A stretch of 64,000 nucleotides of DNA from Chryseobacterium defluvii (GCF_003634775.1 NZ_RBXB01000001.1:1240001-1304000); one strand, 5' to 3'; positions 26,393 to 36,131 are shown, numbered from the stretch's first letter. Numbers and translations: made by a program. Notes: generated by a model from the letters alone, not told the origin.

Positions 26393-27150
26393 TATCTTGT
26401 GAAAACCAGTTTGGAATCAGTTGATTTTTCTTCATCAATCCTATACCCTTCATAGTTGAATGCCTTTACATCATTCAGCGTTTTGGCATTGGTTTCAGCA
26501 CAGTATCTTACAACAAGCCCTCTTGCATGTTTGGTATATACGACAACGGTTTTTGGCTTTCCGTCTTTTAACTCATAGAAATCAAAGTCAATAACCTTAT
26601 GATTCAGTTTTTTTCTGTTGATCACCTTTCCATATTCCGTACTCGCCAGATTCAAAAGGATCTCATTCTTTTTCATTTCGGAATTGAGTTGGTCCGTTAT
26701 TTTTTCGGTCCAGAACTCGTAAAGGTTTTTATATTGATCAAATTCGAAATTCCTTCCCATCTCCAATCGGTAAAGCATCACTTTATCAGAAGGCTTTAAT
26801 AAACCGTATAAGCCGGAAAGCATTCTGTAATTTTTCTGCAGGTAATCTACTGCATTTTTATCCAGTGTTTTCGCATCCAAACCTCGATACACCTCTCCGG
26901 TAAAGGCAAACATCGCAGGAGCAGATTCTTTTGGCTTTGGATTGGATTTCCATTTCTGATTTCTTTCCCAGTTTTCATCTGCTAATTTGGGAGAAATCTC
27001 CATCAATTCGGAAAGATATTTCGGGGATTTATGTTTTAAATAAGATTGTATAAAGGCTGCCTCATCAATGAATTTAGGAGTTGTAGATCTCAACAGGCCC
27101 GTTGAGTTCTCTACATTCATCAATTTTGCAGGTGATGTTACTATTTTCAT
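26392..27150 (-). CDS. yaaA: peroxide stress protein YaaA (UPF0246)
   Basis: A 252-residue DUF328/UPF0246 protein. In E. coli the family limits free iron and oxidative DNA damage and binds DNA. Family motifs here are the start KIVTSPAKLMNVE, then FTGEVYRGLDA, YRMLSGLYGLLKPSDKVMLY and the C-terminal KHARGLVVRY. It is the first gene of the yaaA-prmC-DUF4180 operon. The 150 bp upstream (27151-27300) hold no clear promoter or hairpin. Confidence 0.93.
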   Translation of the reverse strand: MKIVTSPAKLMNVENSTGLLRSTTPKFIDEAAFIQSYLKHKSPKYLSELMEISPKLADENWERNQKWKSNPKPKESAPAMFAFTGEVYRGLDAKTLDKNAVDYLQKNYRMLSGLYGLLKPSDKVMLYRLEMGRNFEFDQYKNLYEFWTEKITDQLNSEMKKNEILLNLASTEYGKVINRKKLNHKVIDFDFYELKDGKPKTVVVYTKHARGLVVRYCAETNAKTLNDVKAFNYEGYRIDEEKSTDSKLVFTR

Positions 27151-27300
27151 AATGTTAAAAAAGCAGATAGATGTTTAAAATTTACAAAATTCAGGATCAT
27201 TAAGTATATAATCAATCATAAAATGACAGATGGTCAGGATAGCGTTATACGAGCAAGAAGCACAGAACCCCTAAAGAGTATTTTCCGTTCAGGCCTGTCA

Positions 27301-27912
27301 CTAAATTTGACCTTTCCCCTGTCTGATAATTTCCGGTTCCCCTGAAGTCAGGTCTACGATCGTAGATGCCATATTATCTCCATATCCCGAATCAATAACA
27401 ATATCTACCAGATGATCATATTTCTCAGCAATTAATTCAGGATCTGTAGAATATTCAATAATCTCATCGTCATCTTTAATGGAAGTAGAGGCAATAGGAT
27501 GTCCCAGTTTTTCTACAATAAGTTGCGGGATCGGATGATCCGGGACACGGATACCAATGGTTTTATGCCCTTTATATGCCAAAGGTAAACTCTTATTGGC
27601 ATCAAGGATAAATGTGAACGGTCCAGGAAGATGACTTTTTAAAAATCTGAATACAGAAGTTTCAATAGGTCTCGTAAAGTCGGAAAGATGGCTTAAGTCA
27701 TTACAGATAATTGAGAATTGAGCCTTTTCAAGCTTGATTTTTTTGAGCTGAGCCAGTTTCTCCATTGCCTTAATATCAAAAATATTGCAACCTAAAGCAT
27801 AGACTGTATCGGAGGGATAAATAATTAATCCGCCATTATGTAAAGTCTTAATTACCTCATTGATAAGATTTTCCTGAGGATTGTCGGGGTAAATTCTTAG
27901 TATTTTTGCCAT
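27301..27912 (-). CDS. L-threonylcarbamoyladenylate synthase (Sua5/YrdC/YciO family)
   Basis: This enzyme makes the threonylcarbamoyl-AMP intermediate used for t6A at position 37 of ANN-decoding tRNAs. It contains YPSDTVYALGCNI near residue 34, IICNDLSHLSDF and GIRVPDHPIPQ. At 203 aa it is a YrdC-domain-only protein without the Sua5 C-terminal domain, so the YciO branch is possible. A TATCTTTG on the minus strand (27924-27917) lies just before the ATG and may be the -7 box of a nearly leaderless message. Confidence 0.88.
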   Translation of the reverse strand: MAKILRIYPDNPQENLINEVIKTLHNGGLIIYPSDTVYALGCNIFDIKAMEKLAQLKKIKLEKAQFSIICNDLSHLSDFTRPIETSVFRFLKSHLPGPFTFILDANKSLPLAYKGHKTIGIRVPDHPIPQLIVEKLGHPIASTSIKDDDEIIEYSTDPELIAEKYDHLVDIVIDSGYGDNMASTIVDLTSGEPEIIRQGKGQI

Positions 27913-27972
27913 AAAACAAAGATACGAATATTTGAATAGTTTTTATAAAACTGCTTTATTTACGGGAAAAAA

Positions 27973-28002
27973 TTGCAGTTGTGAAAAATTATCGTATATT
28001 TG
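27973..28002 (+). promoter_or_regulatory. promoter of the first initiator tRNA gene
   Basis: TTG at 27973-27975, 19 bp, then TATATTTG at 27995-28002 is a good -33/-7 pair. The tRNA begins 12 bp downstream. Confidence 0.75.
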
Positions 28003-28013
28003 CAGTCCAATAT

Positions 28014-28086
<73 letters not shown>

Positions 28087-28119
28087 CTAAGTAAACGCAG
28101 CGGCGTTTTAAAAATACAC

Positions 28120-28192
<73 letters not shown>

Positions 28193-28195
28193 CTA

Positions 28196-28229
28196 AAAAT
28201 CGGTGCAACATATGTTGTACCGATTTTTT
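28196..28229 (+). terminator. terminator after tRNA-fMet copies 1 and 2
   Basis: AAATCGGTGCAACA and TGTTGTACCGATTT form a long stem with one G-T wobble, followed by T8. Confidence 0.9.
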
Positions 28230-28302
28230 TTCATTATCAATGTAAAGTTTTTAACTCCTAAAATGGTTTATAAATTGCTGTAATAACTATAAAACAATAG
28301 TT

Positions 28303-28539
28303 ATGGCACGGGTAAACTTTACAAAAGAAGAATTTGTTGGGAATAGCGACAGATACAAGATAGAATTCAAGAAAGCTGAAATCGGGGAAGGAGTTGATCT
28401 AATTGTGGAAAGAATAAATGCTAATGGAGAATATGAATTGATACAGCCTGAAATAAGCCGGACGAATGACAACATTTTTATTTTCTGGAGTGAACCCTTT
28501 GACGGGCGGATAGTTTCTGATGAATATAAGTTGCTATGA
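28303..28539 (+). CDS. small hypothetical protein (78 aa), first of an overlapping pair
   Basis: An acidic, soluble protein with a MARVNFTKEEFVG start, no signal peptide and no known motif. It overlaps the next frame by ATGA (28536-28539), which argues that both are real and coupled. The pair sits alone between initiator tRNA copies 2 and 3. The layout of two small overlapping genes is compatible with a toxin-antitoxin or regulatory pair, but no residue pattern supports that. Function unknown. Confidence 0.65.
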   Translation: MARVNFTKEEFVGNSDRYKIEFKKAEIGEGVDLIVERINANGEYELIQPEISRTNDNIFIFWSEPFDGRIVSDEYKLL

Positions 28540-28763
28540 AATATAACGAAGCAGTAAAGCATAAGAAAGAATCGCTTGCAAAAGCTCACGATTCGGTAGT
28601 AAGCAATTATCATATCATTATTGTTCCGGCTGACACGGATGAAAGTGCAAAATATATTGAGGATTTCCTGAAATCTCCCGATACATTCAAAGATGAAAGC
28701 TGTAAAAAGTATTGTTCAAATGATGAATATGAAGTGGTAAGTTTTAAAAAAGAGGATGAATAG
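28536..28763 (+). CDS. small hypothetical protein (75 aa), second of an overlapping pair
   Basis: A Lys/Glu-rich soluble protein with the central strand HIIIVPADTDESAKYIEDFL and two Cys near the C-terminus (DESCKKYCSND). No family is recognised. Its ATG overlaps the stop of the preceding gene by four bases. It ends 64 bp before tRNA-fMet copy 3, and no terminator hairpin is seen before the tRNA promoter. Confidence 0.65.
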   Translation: MKYNEAVKHKKESLAKAHDSVVSNYHIIIVPADTDESAKYIEDFLKSPDTFKDESCKKYCSNDEYEVVSFKKEDE

Positions 28764-28806
28764 GGAAATTTTTGTGAATTATTTTTCACGGTTAGAAAAA
28801 ATATAC

Positions 28807-28814
28807 TATATTTG
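28807..28814 (+). promoter_or_regulatory. -7 box of tRNA-fMet copy 3
   Basis: TATATTTG lies 12 bp before the tRNA, exactly as at copy 1. The flanking base context (ACTATATTTGCA) is similar. The -33 element is unclear. Confidence 0.6.
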
Positions 28815-28826
28815 CACCTGTAAAAT

Positions 28827-28899
<73 letters not shown>

Positions 28900-28905
28900 C
28901 TAAGA

Positions 28906-28936
28906 AAAAAGAGAATCACATTGTGATTCTCTTTTT
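28906..28936 (+). terminator. terminator after tRNA-fMet copy 3
   Basis: AAAAAGAGAATCAC and GTGATTCTCTTTTT form a perfect 14-pair stem with a three-base loop. Confidence 0.93.
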
Positions 28937-28967
28937 GTTTTTATATATTTATTATTTTATCTCGGTT

Positions 28968-28995
28968 GATAAAAAAATCCCGCTTCAAGCGGGAT
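28968..28995 (-). terminator. terminator after the 29000-29584 gene
   Basis: Read on the minus strand, AATCCCGCT and AGCGGGATT form a perfect stem with a three-base loop, followed by a run of T (plus-strand A run 28968-28974). It begins five bases after the stop codon. Confidence 0.88.
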
Positions 28996-28999
28996 TCTG

Positions 29000-29584
29000 T
29001 TATTGTTGAGCCATTTCAGCGTAAGGTCGAAGTTTGTAGTCTTCAGCAAGAGTCTGGCTTAAAAATTCTGTCTTCTGAGTTCCTTTCATTCTCCCTGCAG
29101 CATCATTAGCGTTGAAATACGATTCACTAAGTTTTGTCGTAAGTTCGGAAGGGGTAAAATCGAATTTTGTATCTCCTTCTACTCCTAAATATCCGTTCTT
29201 TCTTGTTAAGTTCGTAATATAATTGTTGTAGTTAATTAAAGTGTTTCTCAAATATTGAGTATGGTATTGCATACATTTTTTAGCTTTCTTAGAAGAGTTA
29301 TTCAGAATGCAGTTGTTCATATTCATTCTGTATAGACGCCATTCAGATTCTAAGATTCCGTATTCTTTTCCCAAAGCCACTTTTCCGTTCGCCAGGATAT
29401 TGTTGTCTCCTTCTTTTGTACTGATGTCCTGCAAATGCTTAAGAACCAGAGGAACCGTATTTTCAATCTTGGTTTTGGTCTCCTTTACAGCGCTGAAATC
29501 TGCTGCAGGAGAACCCTTCTTTTGCGCAGTTGCTACATTAAAAACAAGTAGTAATAGTACAATCAATAAATTATATCTTTTCAT
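29000..29584 (-). CDS. exported hypothetical protein (194 aa)
   Basis: A signal peptide (MKRYNLLIVLLLLVFNVATA, then Q) predicts export to the periplasm. The mature part is helical, with several Asn-rich segments and two Cys near NNCILNNSSKKAKKCMQYH. There is no lipobox and no T9SS tail. No family is recognised. It is monocistronic. The 264-bp divergent gap upstream (29585-29820) is very AT-rich. Confidence 0.78.
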   Translation of the reverse strand: MKRYNLLIVLLLLVFNVATAQKKGSPAADFSAVKETKTKIENTVPLVLKHLQDISTKEGDNNILANGKVALGKEYGILESEWRLYRMNMNNCILNNSSKKAKKCMQYHTQYLRNTLINYNNYITNLTRKNGYLGVEGDTKFDFTPSELTTKLSESYFNANDAAGRMKGTQKTEFLSQTLAEDYKLRPYAEMAQQ

Positions 29585-29820
29585 GAGAAATTTTTAAAGC
29601 ACTAAAATAAATATATTTTTTTCATTAATAAAATTCATTGTCATATTTTCTCAATATTTTTTAACATTCTTTTTTTATTTCTAAATATTTACCTTCAAAT
29701 TTTGACTTAATTTCATTTATCGGTGAGATATGAATATTGTGAATTAACTAATTTTTTAGGGTGTGCTCATGTTGGGGAATGGCTGTTTTATAATATTTGC
29801 TGAAAAAGTCATATTAAATA

Positions 29821-29851
29821 TTGTTAATTGGTGATATAAATATTATTTTTG
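29821..29851 (+). promoter_or_regulatory. promoter of the T9SS propeller gene
   Basis: TTG at 29821-29823, 20 bp, then TATTTTTG at 29844-29851. The -7 box overlaps the upstream TTG start of the long frame, which supports ATG 29873 as the real start. Confidence 0.7.
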
Positions 29852-29872
29852 GGGAATTTAATAAATGTAATA

Positions 29873-32731
29873 ATGAAAACACAAATAGTTATTGCGGCCG
29901 CAATGCTTTTACTGAGTGCTGAAGGATATGCGCAGCAAAAACAAAACTTTCAAAAAGAAACAAAGCAATTACAAAAATTATATGCAGCTTACGACAGCAA
30001 TATAAAAAAATCACATAAACTGCAGAAAAAGGCAGGTATTCCACCTAATGAGTTCAATGAACAGGATTATAAAAACACGATGGATCCTGTTACAGGGCTT
30101 GTGAATTTTGAAAATGTCGTTAAACTTAGAGGGGAATTGAAAGCAGGAAAATATGCTCCACAGAAGGAATTGTCATTTATCTCAAGCGGTTCGGGGACTT
30201 CTAAATTTAACCAGCCCTGGATTGAGAGAGGCCCTTACAGTGTGGGGGGAAGGACGAGGGCCATTATGTATGATCCCAATGACCCGGCCGGAAAAAGAGT
30301 TTTTGCGGGTGGAGTTTCCGGAGGATTATGGGTAAACCAGGAACCGTCTGTTTCAACCAATCAGTGGACTCCCATTAATGATTTCTGGGCCAACACTTCG
30401 ATTTCCTGTATCACTTATGATCCGAATAACCCCCAAATATTCTATGTAGGGACAGGAGAATGTGAAACTTCTGACGCTGTTGGGTCCGGTATCTGGAAAA
30501 CAACGGATGGGGGAGCAACATGGACACAGATTTTTACCATTCCTGCCAGTTATACCGGAACTATAAAAAATGGTAATTTTTATATCAACAGTATTAAAGT
30601 CAGAAATAATAATGGTGTTTCGGAAATATATGCAGGTGTAAGTGGTGGTTCCGTGGGAATTACCTTTAGCAGTGGTTCTCTGGGATCTTACCAGGCAGGA
30701 TTATATAAATCTACCGATGGAGGAGCAACCTTTGTAAGAAATAATAATTTACTGGCTTTGAATACTACCACGGGAAATCCCAGTACAGTAGGGTATGCCA
30801 TCCAGCAAATAGAAATTGGAGCGGATAATTCTATCTGGTTAACCACCAGAAGCTCACGCTTTTCAGATGTTGATTCCGGAGGGAGAATTTTTAAATCTAC
30901 GAATGGAAATGATTTTACAGAAATATATAATGTAGGAAGGCCAGGAAGTAGAGTAAATATTGGTTTGTCTAAGACAAATCCTAATAAAGCTTATGCTTTA
31001 ATGCAGGGATATGATGATCCCTCTACTGCCAATGTAGAAGAACCGGTGCGTATTGCTAAAACGACTGATGGAGGGACAACTTGGGTTTCAACAAATGATT
31101 TTTCACCGGTGATTACCCTGCCCAATGATGCGGACAACGGAATTCCGGACAATGATTTTACAAGAGGGCAATCTTTCTATGACCTGGTAATTATTCCTGA
31201 TCCTCTGAATGATAATATAGTATACACCGGAGGTATTGATTTGTTTAAATCTACTGATGGTGCAGCTACATGGACTCAGATCTCCAAATGGTCGAATAAT
31301 AATAACCTTGCCGCTCTTCAGGTTCCAACGGTACATGCAGATCAGCATACAATTATTTTCAATCCGTTTAATAATTATGCTACCAACCAAATGTTGTTTG
31401 GAAACGATGGTGGAATCTATTTTGCACCCAATAAAAATAGTTTAGCTTCTACATCAAGCATAGCTGCCAGAAATACAAGATATAATGTTACCCAATTTTA
31501 TGGAGCGGTTCTTAACCCGACTAAAACGCCTGCAGATGAAGAGTTTTTGGCCGGAGCACAGGACAACGGAACCCAAATATTAGCAGGAGCTCCTTTAGCT
31601 AATAATTTTTATACTTCCCAATCGTATGCAGGAGGAGACGGTATGTACCCTGAATATGACGACTTAGAAAACTATCAGATCGATAGCTATGTATATAATA
31701 ATCACAAAATATATTCAATTGTTAATAATACTTATGTGCCCCTGATTACCACTGCTGCTAATAGAAACTTAGGGCATTTTGTGAATGAAATTGCATTAGA
31801 CAGAAATAAGGATGTTTTCTATTCTTATCGTTCGGGAATGACACTTTTCAGAACAACTGGAATTAATACAACTCCTCTTTCACTTGTGAATACCTCAGTT
31901 ACTGTTGCAACAGCTCAGACTGGAGAGCAGATATCAAACTTAAAAGTATCTCCTTATACAACTGCATCTACAACATTATTTGTAGGAACGAATCTGGGCA
32001 GAATATTCAAAATGACAGATGCAAATACTGCTTCTTTTGTTTCTACCCAGTTGACGACTCCTGTAGCAGGAACCATTTCCGATATTGAATTCGGAAGTAC
32101 AGAGAACGATATTATGGTTACGGTGGCTAATTATAACAGGACGAGCATTTTCTATTCCACGGATGGAGGCGCTTCCTGGCAAAATAAGGAAGGAAATCTT
32201 CCCGATATGCCTGTAAGGACTATTCTTATGAACCCTGACGATAGCAATGAAGTAATTATTGGTACGGAAGCTGGACTTTGGGCAACCTCTAATTTCCTGT
32301 CTTCTTCGCCTACATGGGCTCAATATTCTACAGGTATAGGAAATGTAAGGGTTACAAGTTTGGATTACAGACCTGCTACCAGAACAGTGTTGGTTTCTAC
32401 GTATGGAAGAGGAGCATGGACCTCACAAAATTCACTGATTGCATTGGGTACATCCGAAACCAAGCATAAAAAATTGATGCAGGTATATCCAAATCCGTCA
32501 CGCGGGAATGCACATCTGAGATTTGATGAGTCTAAATATAAGAGTGTAGATATTACAATCTTTGATGCTTCAGGAAGAATCGTTTATAGTAAACAAAACC
32601 TGAAATCCGACGAAGAATTTGCAACCAACCTTCAGAATGGAAACTATATTCTTAAAGCAGAAAATAATAAGCAGGTAATTTTCACTTCCATCTTTATGGT
32701 AGGTAAAAAACAGAAAGCGGAAGAAGACTAG
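29873..32731 (+). CDS. secreted sortilin/BNR-type propeller protein with T9SS sorting domain
   Basis: The 952-residue exported protein starts at ATG 29873 (MKTQIVIAAAMLLLSAEGYA signal peptide); the frame extends to TTG 29849 but that overlaps the promoter. Repeated Asp-box-like turns (STDGGATF, TTDGGTTW, STDGGASW, KTTDGGATW) indicate two beta-propellers of the Vps10/sortilin or glycosyl-hydrolase-74-like class. The last 75 residues form a type A T9SS sorting domain (VYPNPSRGNAHLRF). It is expected on the cell surface or in the medium. The substrate is not evident. A lipoprotein gene starts one base after its stop. Confidence 0.9.
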   Translation: MKTQIVIAAAMLLLSAEGYAQQKQNFQKETKQLQKLYAAYDSNIKKSHKLQKKAGIPPNEFNEQDYKNTMDPVTGLVNFENVVKLRGELKAGKYAPQKELSFISSGSGTSKFNQPWIERGPYSVGGRTRAIMYDPNDPAGKRVFAGGVSGGLWVNQEPSVSTNQWTPINDFWANTSISCITYDPNNPQIFYVGTGECETSDAVGSGIWKTTDGGATWTQIFTIPASYTGTIKNGNFYINSIKVRNNNGVSEIYAGVSGGSVGITFSSGSLGSYQAGLYKSTDGGATFVRNNNLLALNTTTGNPSTVGYAIQQIEIGADNSIWLTTRSSRFSDVDSGGRIFKSTNGNDFTEIYNVGRPGSRVNIGLSKTNPNKAYALMQGYDDPSTANVEEPVRIAKTTDGGTTWVSTNDFSPVITLPNDADNGIPDNDFTRGQSFYDLVIIPDPLNDNIVYTGGIDLFKSTDGAATWTQISKWSNNNNLAALQVPTVHADQHTIIFNPFNNYATNQMLFGNDGGIYFAPNKNSLASTSSIAARNTRYNVTQFYGAVLNPTKTPADEEFLAGAQDNGTQILAGAPLANNFYTSQSYAGGDGMYPEYDDLENYQIDSYVYNNHKIYSIVNNTYVPLITTAANRNLGHFVNEIALDRNKDVFYSYRSGMTLFRTTGINTTPLSLVNTSVTVATAQTGEQISNLKVSPYTTASTTLFVGTNLGRIFKMTDANTASFVSTQLTTPVAGTISDIEFGSTENDIMVTVANYNRTSIFYSTDGGASWQNKEGNLPDMPVRTILMNPDDSNEVIIGTEAGLWATSNFLSSSPTWAQYSTGIGNVRVTSLDYRPATRTVLVSTYGRGAWTSQNSLIALGTSETKHKKLMQVYPNPSRGNAHLRFDESKYKSVDITIFDASGRIVYSKQNLKSDEEFATNLQNGNYILKAENNKQVIFTSIFMVGKKQKAEED

Positions 32732-32732
32732 G

Positions 32733-33209
32733 ATGAATGTTCAAACAATTATATTAACTGCTGTATTGTTGGTGTATTCCTGTAATGCACCAACAAAAGC
32801 GGTTATTGATCAAAATATGGCTCTTCAGAAACAGGATTTTTCTATTATTTCAGCGACACAAACCCAATGGTCCGGAGGAAGAGAAGGCGTTAAAGGATCG
32901 CATTACAAGATTAGGCTGAAAAATGAACAAGGAAATTCCTTCCTGTTCAAAAGCCTGGTGATCAATACTGTAAGAACAGCTGTTGTTACAAAGACGGAAG
33001 GTAAATTTGTTGAGCTTACTGCTTCTGTTACAGATCCGCGCAATGAGCCTCTGTTTGATGTTTCTACGGGTCAGGAAGTTCCGGCAAAAACTTCATCTGT
33101 AAAAGCCTCAAAATATTGGTTGGAATATACTATCGGTGGCTCCAAAATAATTAAAAAGTTAATCATTCCAAAATTTACTGTTTCAGAAAACCAGGAATTT
33201 TATCCATAA
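32733..33209 (+). CDS. lipoprotein of unknown function
   Basis: A 158-residue protein with a short signal sequence and a lipobox at LLVYSC (Cys 17), so lipid-anchored. The mature domain is beta-rich (HYKIRLKNEQGNSFLFKSLV). No family is recognised. It follows the propeller gene by one base, so it is in the same operon; a role with the secreted propeller protein is possible. Confidence 0.75.
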   Translation: MNVQTIILTAVLLVYSCNAPTKAVIDQNMALQKQDFSIISATQTQWSGGREGVKGSHYKIRLKNEQGNSFLFKSLVINTVRTAVVTKTEGKFVELTASVTDPRNEPLFDVSTGQEVPAKTSSVKASKYWLEYTIGGSKIIKKLIIPKFTVSENQEFYP

Positions 33210-33224
33210 ACCTATTCAACATCT

Positions 33225-33752
33225 TTGAAACACAGGATATTCTATATTTTTCTGATCTTTATAACGGCAGGGTTCTTTTGCTCTACTAATTTTCTTAAAG
33301 AATTAAGGGAAGAAGTACAGCGTGAAATGAGAATGCATATTTTCTTAAAAAAAATCAAGGATAAAGATCTTATATTATTTACTTCAAAGCAGCTTGAAGG
33401 TGCAAGATGGCTTTCAAAAAAAGAATTTAAGCTTAATGGAGAACTGTATGATATTGTAAAAATTGTTGATCAAAAACTTTATTGTATTAAAGATCATAAG
33501 GAAACAAAAATCCGTGAGTTTGAAGAAAAATCCTTACCATTGTTTGGTTTTACTTTTAAAAGTCAAAAATGCTTTTCTTCGAAAGCCAAACCGGTAAAAA
33601 ATCAGAAACAAGTGTTTTATCTGAAAATCCTCCAAGATGTCAGCCTATTCGGTTATAACTCATTGATGAAAAAATATACCTATATCCTAAAGGGCTGTAT
33701 CTTTACTCATTCAAAAATATTTCCGCCACCTAAATTTTATACTGTCATATAG
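33225..33752 (+). CDS. small membrane-anchored protein preceding a TonB-dependent receptor
   Basis: A 175-residue frame starting at TTG 33225 (MKHRIFYIFLIFITAGFFCS hydrophobic segment). The soluble part has KIKDKDLILFTS, LNGELYDIVKIVDQKLYCIKD. This layout resembles small hypothetical proteins often found just before TonB-dependent receptor genes in Flavobacteriia, and such clusters can be metal-linked. Function unknown. The TTG start is chosen because it supplies the complete membrane segment; no better ATG exists upstream. Confidence 0.65.
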   Translation: MKHRIFYIFLIFITAGFFCSTNFLKELREEVQREMRMHIFLKKIKDKDLILFTSKQLEGARWLSKKEFKLNGELYDIVKIVDQKLYCIKDHKETKIREFEEKSLPLFGFTFKSQKCFSSKAKPVKNQKQVFYLKILQDVSLFGYNSLMKKYTYILKGCIFTHSKIFPPPKFYTVI

Positions 33753-33798
33753 GGTATTATTAAGTACCAAAATACAAATATAGAAAAGTATAAAATTT

Positions 33799-35955
33799 AT
33801 GAAGAAGTATATATTAATTATGGGTGCTTTAGCGGCATCCCAGGCTTTCAATGCACAGATAAAAGAGTCAGATATAGATCCTATCAATATTTCCGGAAGA
33901 AATAAAGTAAAAAAAGAAAGAGCGGAGTTTCAAAGACATGCGCAAAGTACAGAAACTTTAAGTGAATATGAGCTTAACCGCAATAATTCCAGCTTCATTG
34001 AACAGACTTTGGGAACATTGGCAGGAATTCAGGTGGATAAAAGAACACAATTGGGTGGACAGAGGATTGTGGTCAGAGGATATGGAAACGACCAGAAGTT
34101 TAATAACTGGGGTATTAAAAGCTATCTTAATTCAGTTCCCCTTACTAATGCAGATGGGGTTACCATTCTGGAAGATATAGATTTCTCCCTGATCAATCAG
34201 GTGGAAGTGATCAAAGGACCTGCGGCTACTTTATATGGAGGTGGGGTAGGTGGTGTCGTTCGCTTCTATATGAGGCCTTCCAAAGAAGAAGGAGTTACTC
34301 TTTCACAGAAGCTTATTGCCGGATCATTCAATCTTTTACAGACTGCTACCAGAGTAGATGCGGTAACCGATAATGCCTCAATGATGTTTAATTATGGACA
34401 TATCCAAAGTGACGGGTATAGGCCGAGAGGAAGCAGCCTGAAAAACACCTATTCGTTTTTAGGGACCTTCAAAATCAATCCTGATCAGGAACTGACGGTA
34501 TATGCGAATCATACCAATTCCGATGAAGGCGTTACGGGACAAATTTCCTATGCAGACTATTATGCAGGGAATGATCCCGGAAACCAGGCGTATGCCAATA
34601 AAAATGCGGCCAATAATTTCGATGTTAGCAGGGCTACGGTAAGCCACAGATGGAATATTACTCCTCATGTTACCAACTTCACCTCTATTTTTTACTCTCA
34701 CCTTGATGCCAAAAGAATAGCGGCCGGTGCAGCAGAAAACAGCCAGAATCCCAATTACGGTTTCAGAAGTACATTTATCGTTAAAAATCAATTAGCAGAA
34801 GACTTCAGTAATAGCATTGAGACAGGAGCAGAATACTCGTTTTCACGGTCTCTGCTTTCCAATTACAGATTTACAGGCAACGGACTTGAAACCCAACCTA
34901 TAGGAAAAGGCACTTATTTTAAATATAAAAACGACCAGCTTTCGTTCTTCTTAGTAGATAGATTGACCTATAAACCTTGGGACCTAAGTCTTATCGCCGG
35001 ATTCAGCGGAAATAGAATCGAATATAATAGAGAAGACCTGTTAGCTTATCCGGGGTTGGTTCCCGGGTATGATAAGAATCTTTCTTTTAATAAAGCATTT
35101 TCAACGGTTTACAAACCCCATTTTGCTGTGCAAAAAATATTCGGGAAACAGATTGTAAATGTAAGCTATAGCGAAGGGTATAATGCGCCAACAGCCGCAA
35201 CAGCATTTATTAGCGGAATTAATAAAACCAATGATGATCTAAAGCCTGAAAATGCCAAAATGCTTGATTTTTCGGTTCAGGGGTTATTGTCGAATACAAA
35301 ATTCGACTATCAGATCTCTGTTTTTGATATCAGAATTAAGGATAAACTGACACAATTATCAGGAAAAGATCCTGTAACGGGAGCAGCCTACACTTATTGG
35401 GGCAATACCGGAAACCAGAAAAATAAAGGTATTGAGGCAAGCTTAGGATACAAATATGACAACGAAGAGGGGTTCGTCAGTAGAATAGAACCTTTCTTTA
35501 ATGTTTCATACTATGATTTCAGGTACCAGGATTTTATAACGAGGTTAAACAACGAAGAAAAAAATTATATCCATAATCAGGTAGTGGGTGTCCCGAGAAC
35601 AAAATTGTCTCTGGGGCTGGATTTTGATACAAAGATCGGAATCTATTTTCTTAATACTTTCAATTATCTTGGAGATGTGTATACCGATTTTGGCAATACG
35701 AATAAAGTGAAAGGATTCCACCAATACAACGCCAAATTAGGATATAAGCACAGCTTTGGTAAATGGGATGTAGATGGTTATATCGCCGGGAATAACCTTA
35801 CAAGCCAGATCAATTACACTTTCCTGTTTTTAGGAAACAGCATCAACGACAGTGATACAAATTCCAATTATCCGGCTGGAGTGGCAACAGATGTTAATCC
35901 TGGACCTGGTAAAGCTTACTTCTTTGGAGGGGTAAATCTCGCTTATCATTTCTAA
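33799..35955 (+). CDS. TonB-dependent outer-membrane receptor
   Basis: This 718-residue outer-membrane protein imports a ligand using TonB energy. A signal peptide (residues 1-20, ALAASQAFNAQ) is followed by a plug domain (about 45-165) with RIVVRGYG, VEVIKGPAATLYGGGVGGVV, and a 22-strand barrel ending in the terminal strand GGVNLAYHF. No carboxypeptidase-like N-terminal domain or STN domain is seen, so it is not a SusC type. It looks like a siderophore or metal receptor of the FecA/FhuA style; the ligand is unknown. Confidence 0.92.
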   Translation: MKKYILIMGALAASQAFNAQIKESDIDPINISGRNKVKKERAEFQRHAQSTETLSEYELNRNNSSFIEQTLGTLAGIQVDKRTQLGGQRIVVRGYGNDQKFNNWGIKSYLNSVPLTNADGVTILEDIDFSLINQVEVIKGPAATLYGGGVGGVVRFYMRPSKEEGVTLSQKLIAGSFNLLQTATRVDAVTDNASMMFNYGHIQSDGYRPRGSSLKNTYSFLGTFKINPDQELTVYANHTNSDEGVTGQISYADYYAGNDPGNQAYANKNAANNFDVSRATVSHRWNITPHVTNFTSIFYSHLDAKRIAAGAAENSQNPNYGFRSTFIVKNQLAEDFSNSIETGAEYSFSRSLLSNYRFTGNGLETQPIGKGTYFKYKNDQLSFFLVDRLTYKPWDLSLIAGFSGNRIEYNREDLLAYPGLVPGYDKNLSFNKAFSTVYKPHFAVQKIFGKQIVNVSYSEGYNAPTAATAFISGINKTNDDLKPENAKMLDFSVQGLLSNTKFDYQISVFDIRIKDKLTQLSGKDPVTGAAYTYWGNTGNQKNKGIEASLGYKYDNEEGFVSRIEPFFNVSYYDFRYQDFITRLNNEEKNYIHNQVVGVPRTKLSLGLDFDTKIGIYFLNTFNYLGDVYTDFGNTNKVKGFHQYNAKLGYKHSFGKWDVDGYIAGNNLTSQINYTFLFLGNSINDSDTNSNYPAGVATDVNPGPGKAYFFGGVNLAYHF

Positions 35956-35980
35956 ATATAAAATAAAATAGCTTAACAGG

Positions 35981-36006
35981 AAACCACTTCAACTGAAGTG
36001 GTTTTT
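35981..36006 (+). terminator. terminator after the TonB-dependent receptor
   Basis: AAACCACTTC and GAAGTGGTTT pair perfectly around AACT and are followed by more T. Confidence 0.92.
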
Positions 36007-36100
36007 TCTATGCTTTAAACTTTAACAAAATTTTAATACATTTTATTTAATTGATTATCAATAATTTATATTATTTCACGTCTTATCACTAGAAAAATAG

Positions 36101-36130
36101 TTGTTTGAATGAGATTAATTTCTACATTTG
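36101..36130 (+). promoter_or_regulatory. promoter of the BlaI/BlaR1-like operon
   Basis: TTG at 36101-36103, 19 bp, then TACATTTG at 36123-36130: a full -33/-7 consensus. The inverted repeat described next overlaps the expected transcription start. Confidence 0.78.
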
Positions 36131-36131
36131 T

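Noticed and set aside
29849..29872. TTG start for the T9SS propeller protein
   Set aside because: It overlaps the -7 box and places extra residues before a normal signal peptide that starts at ATG 29873.
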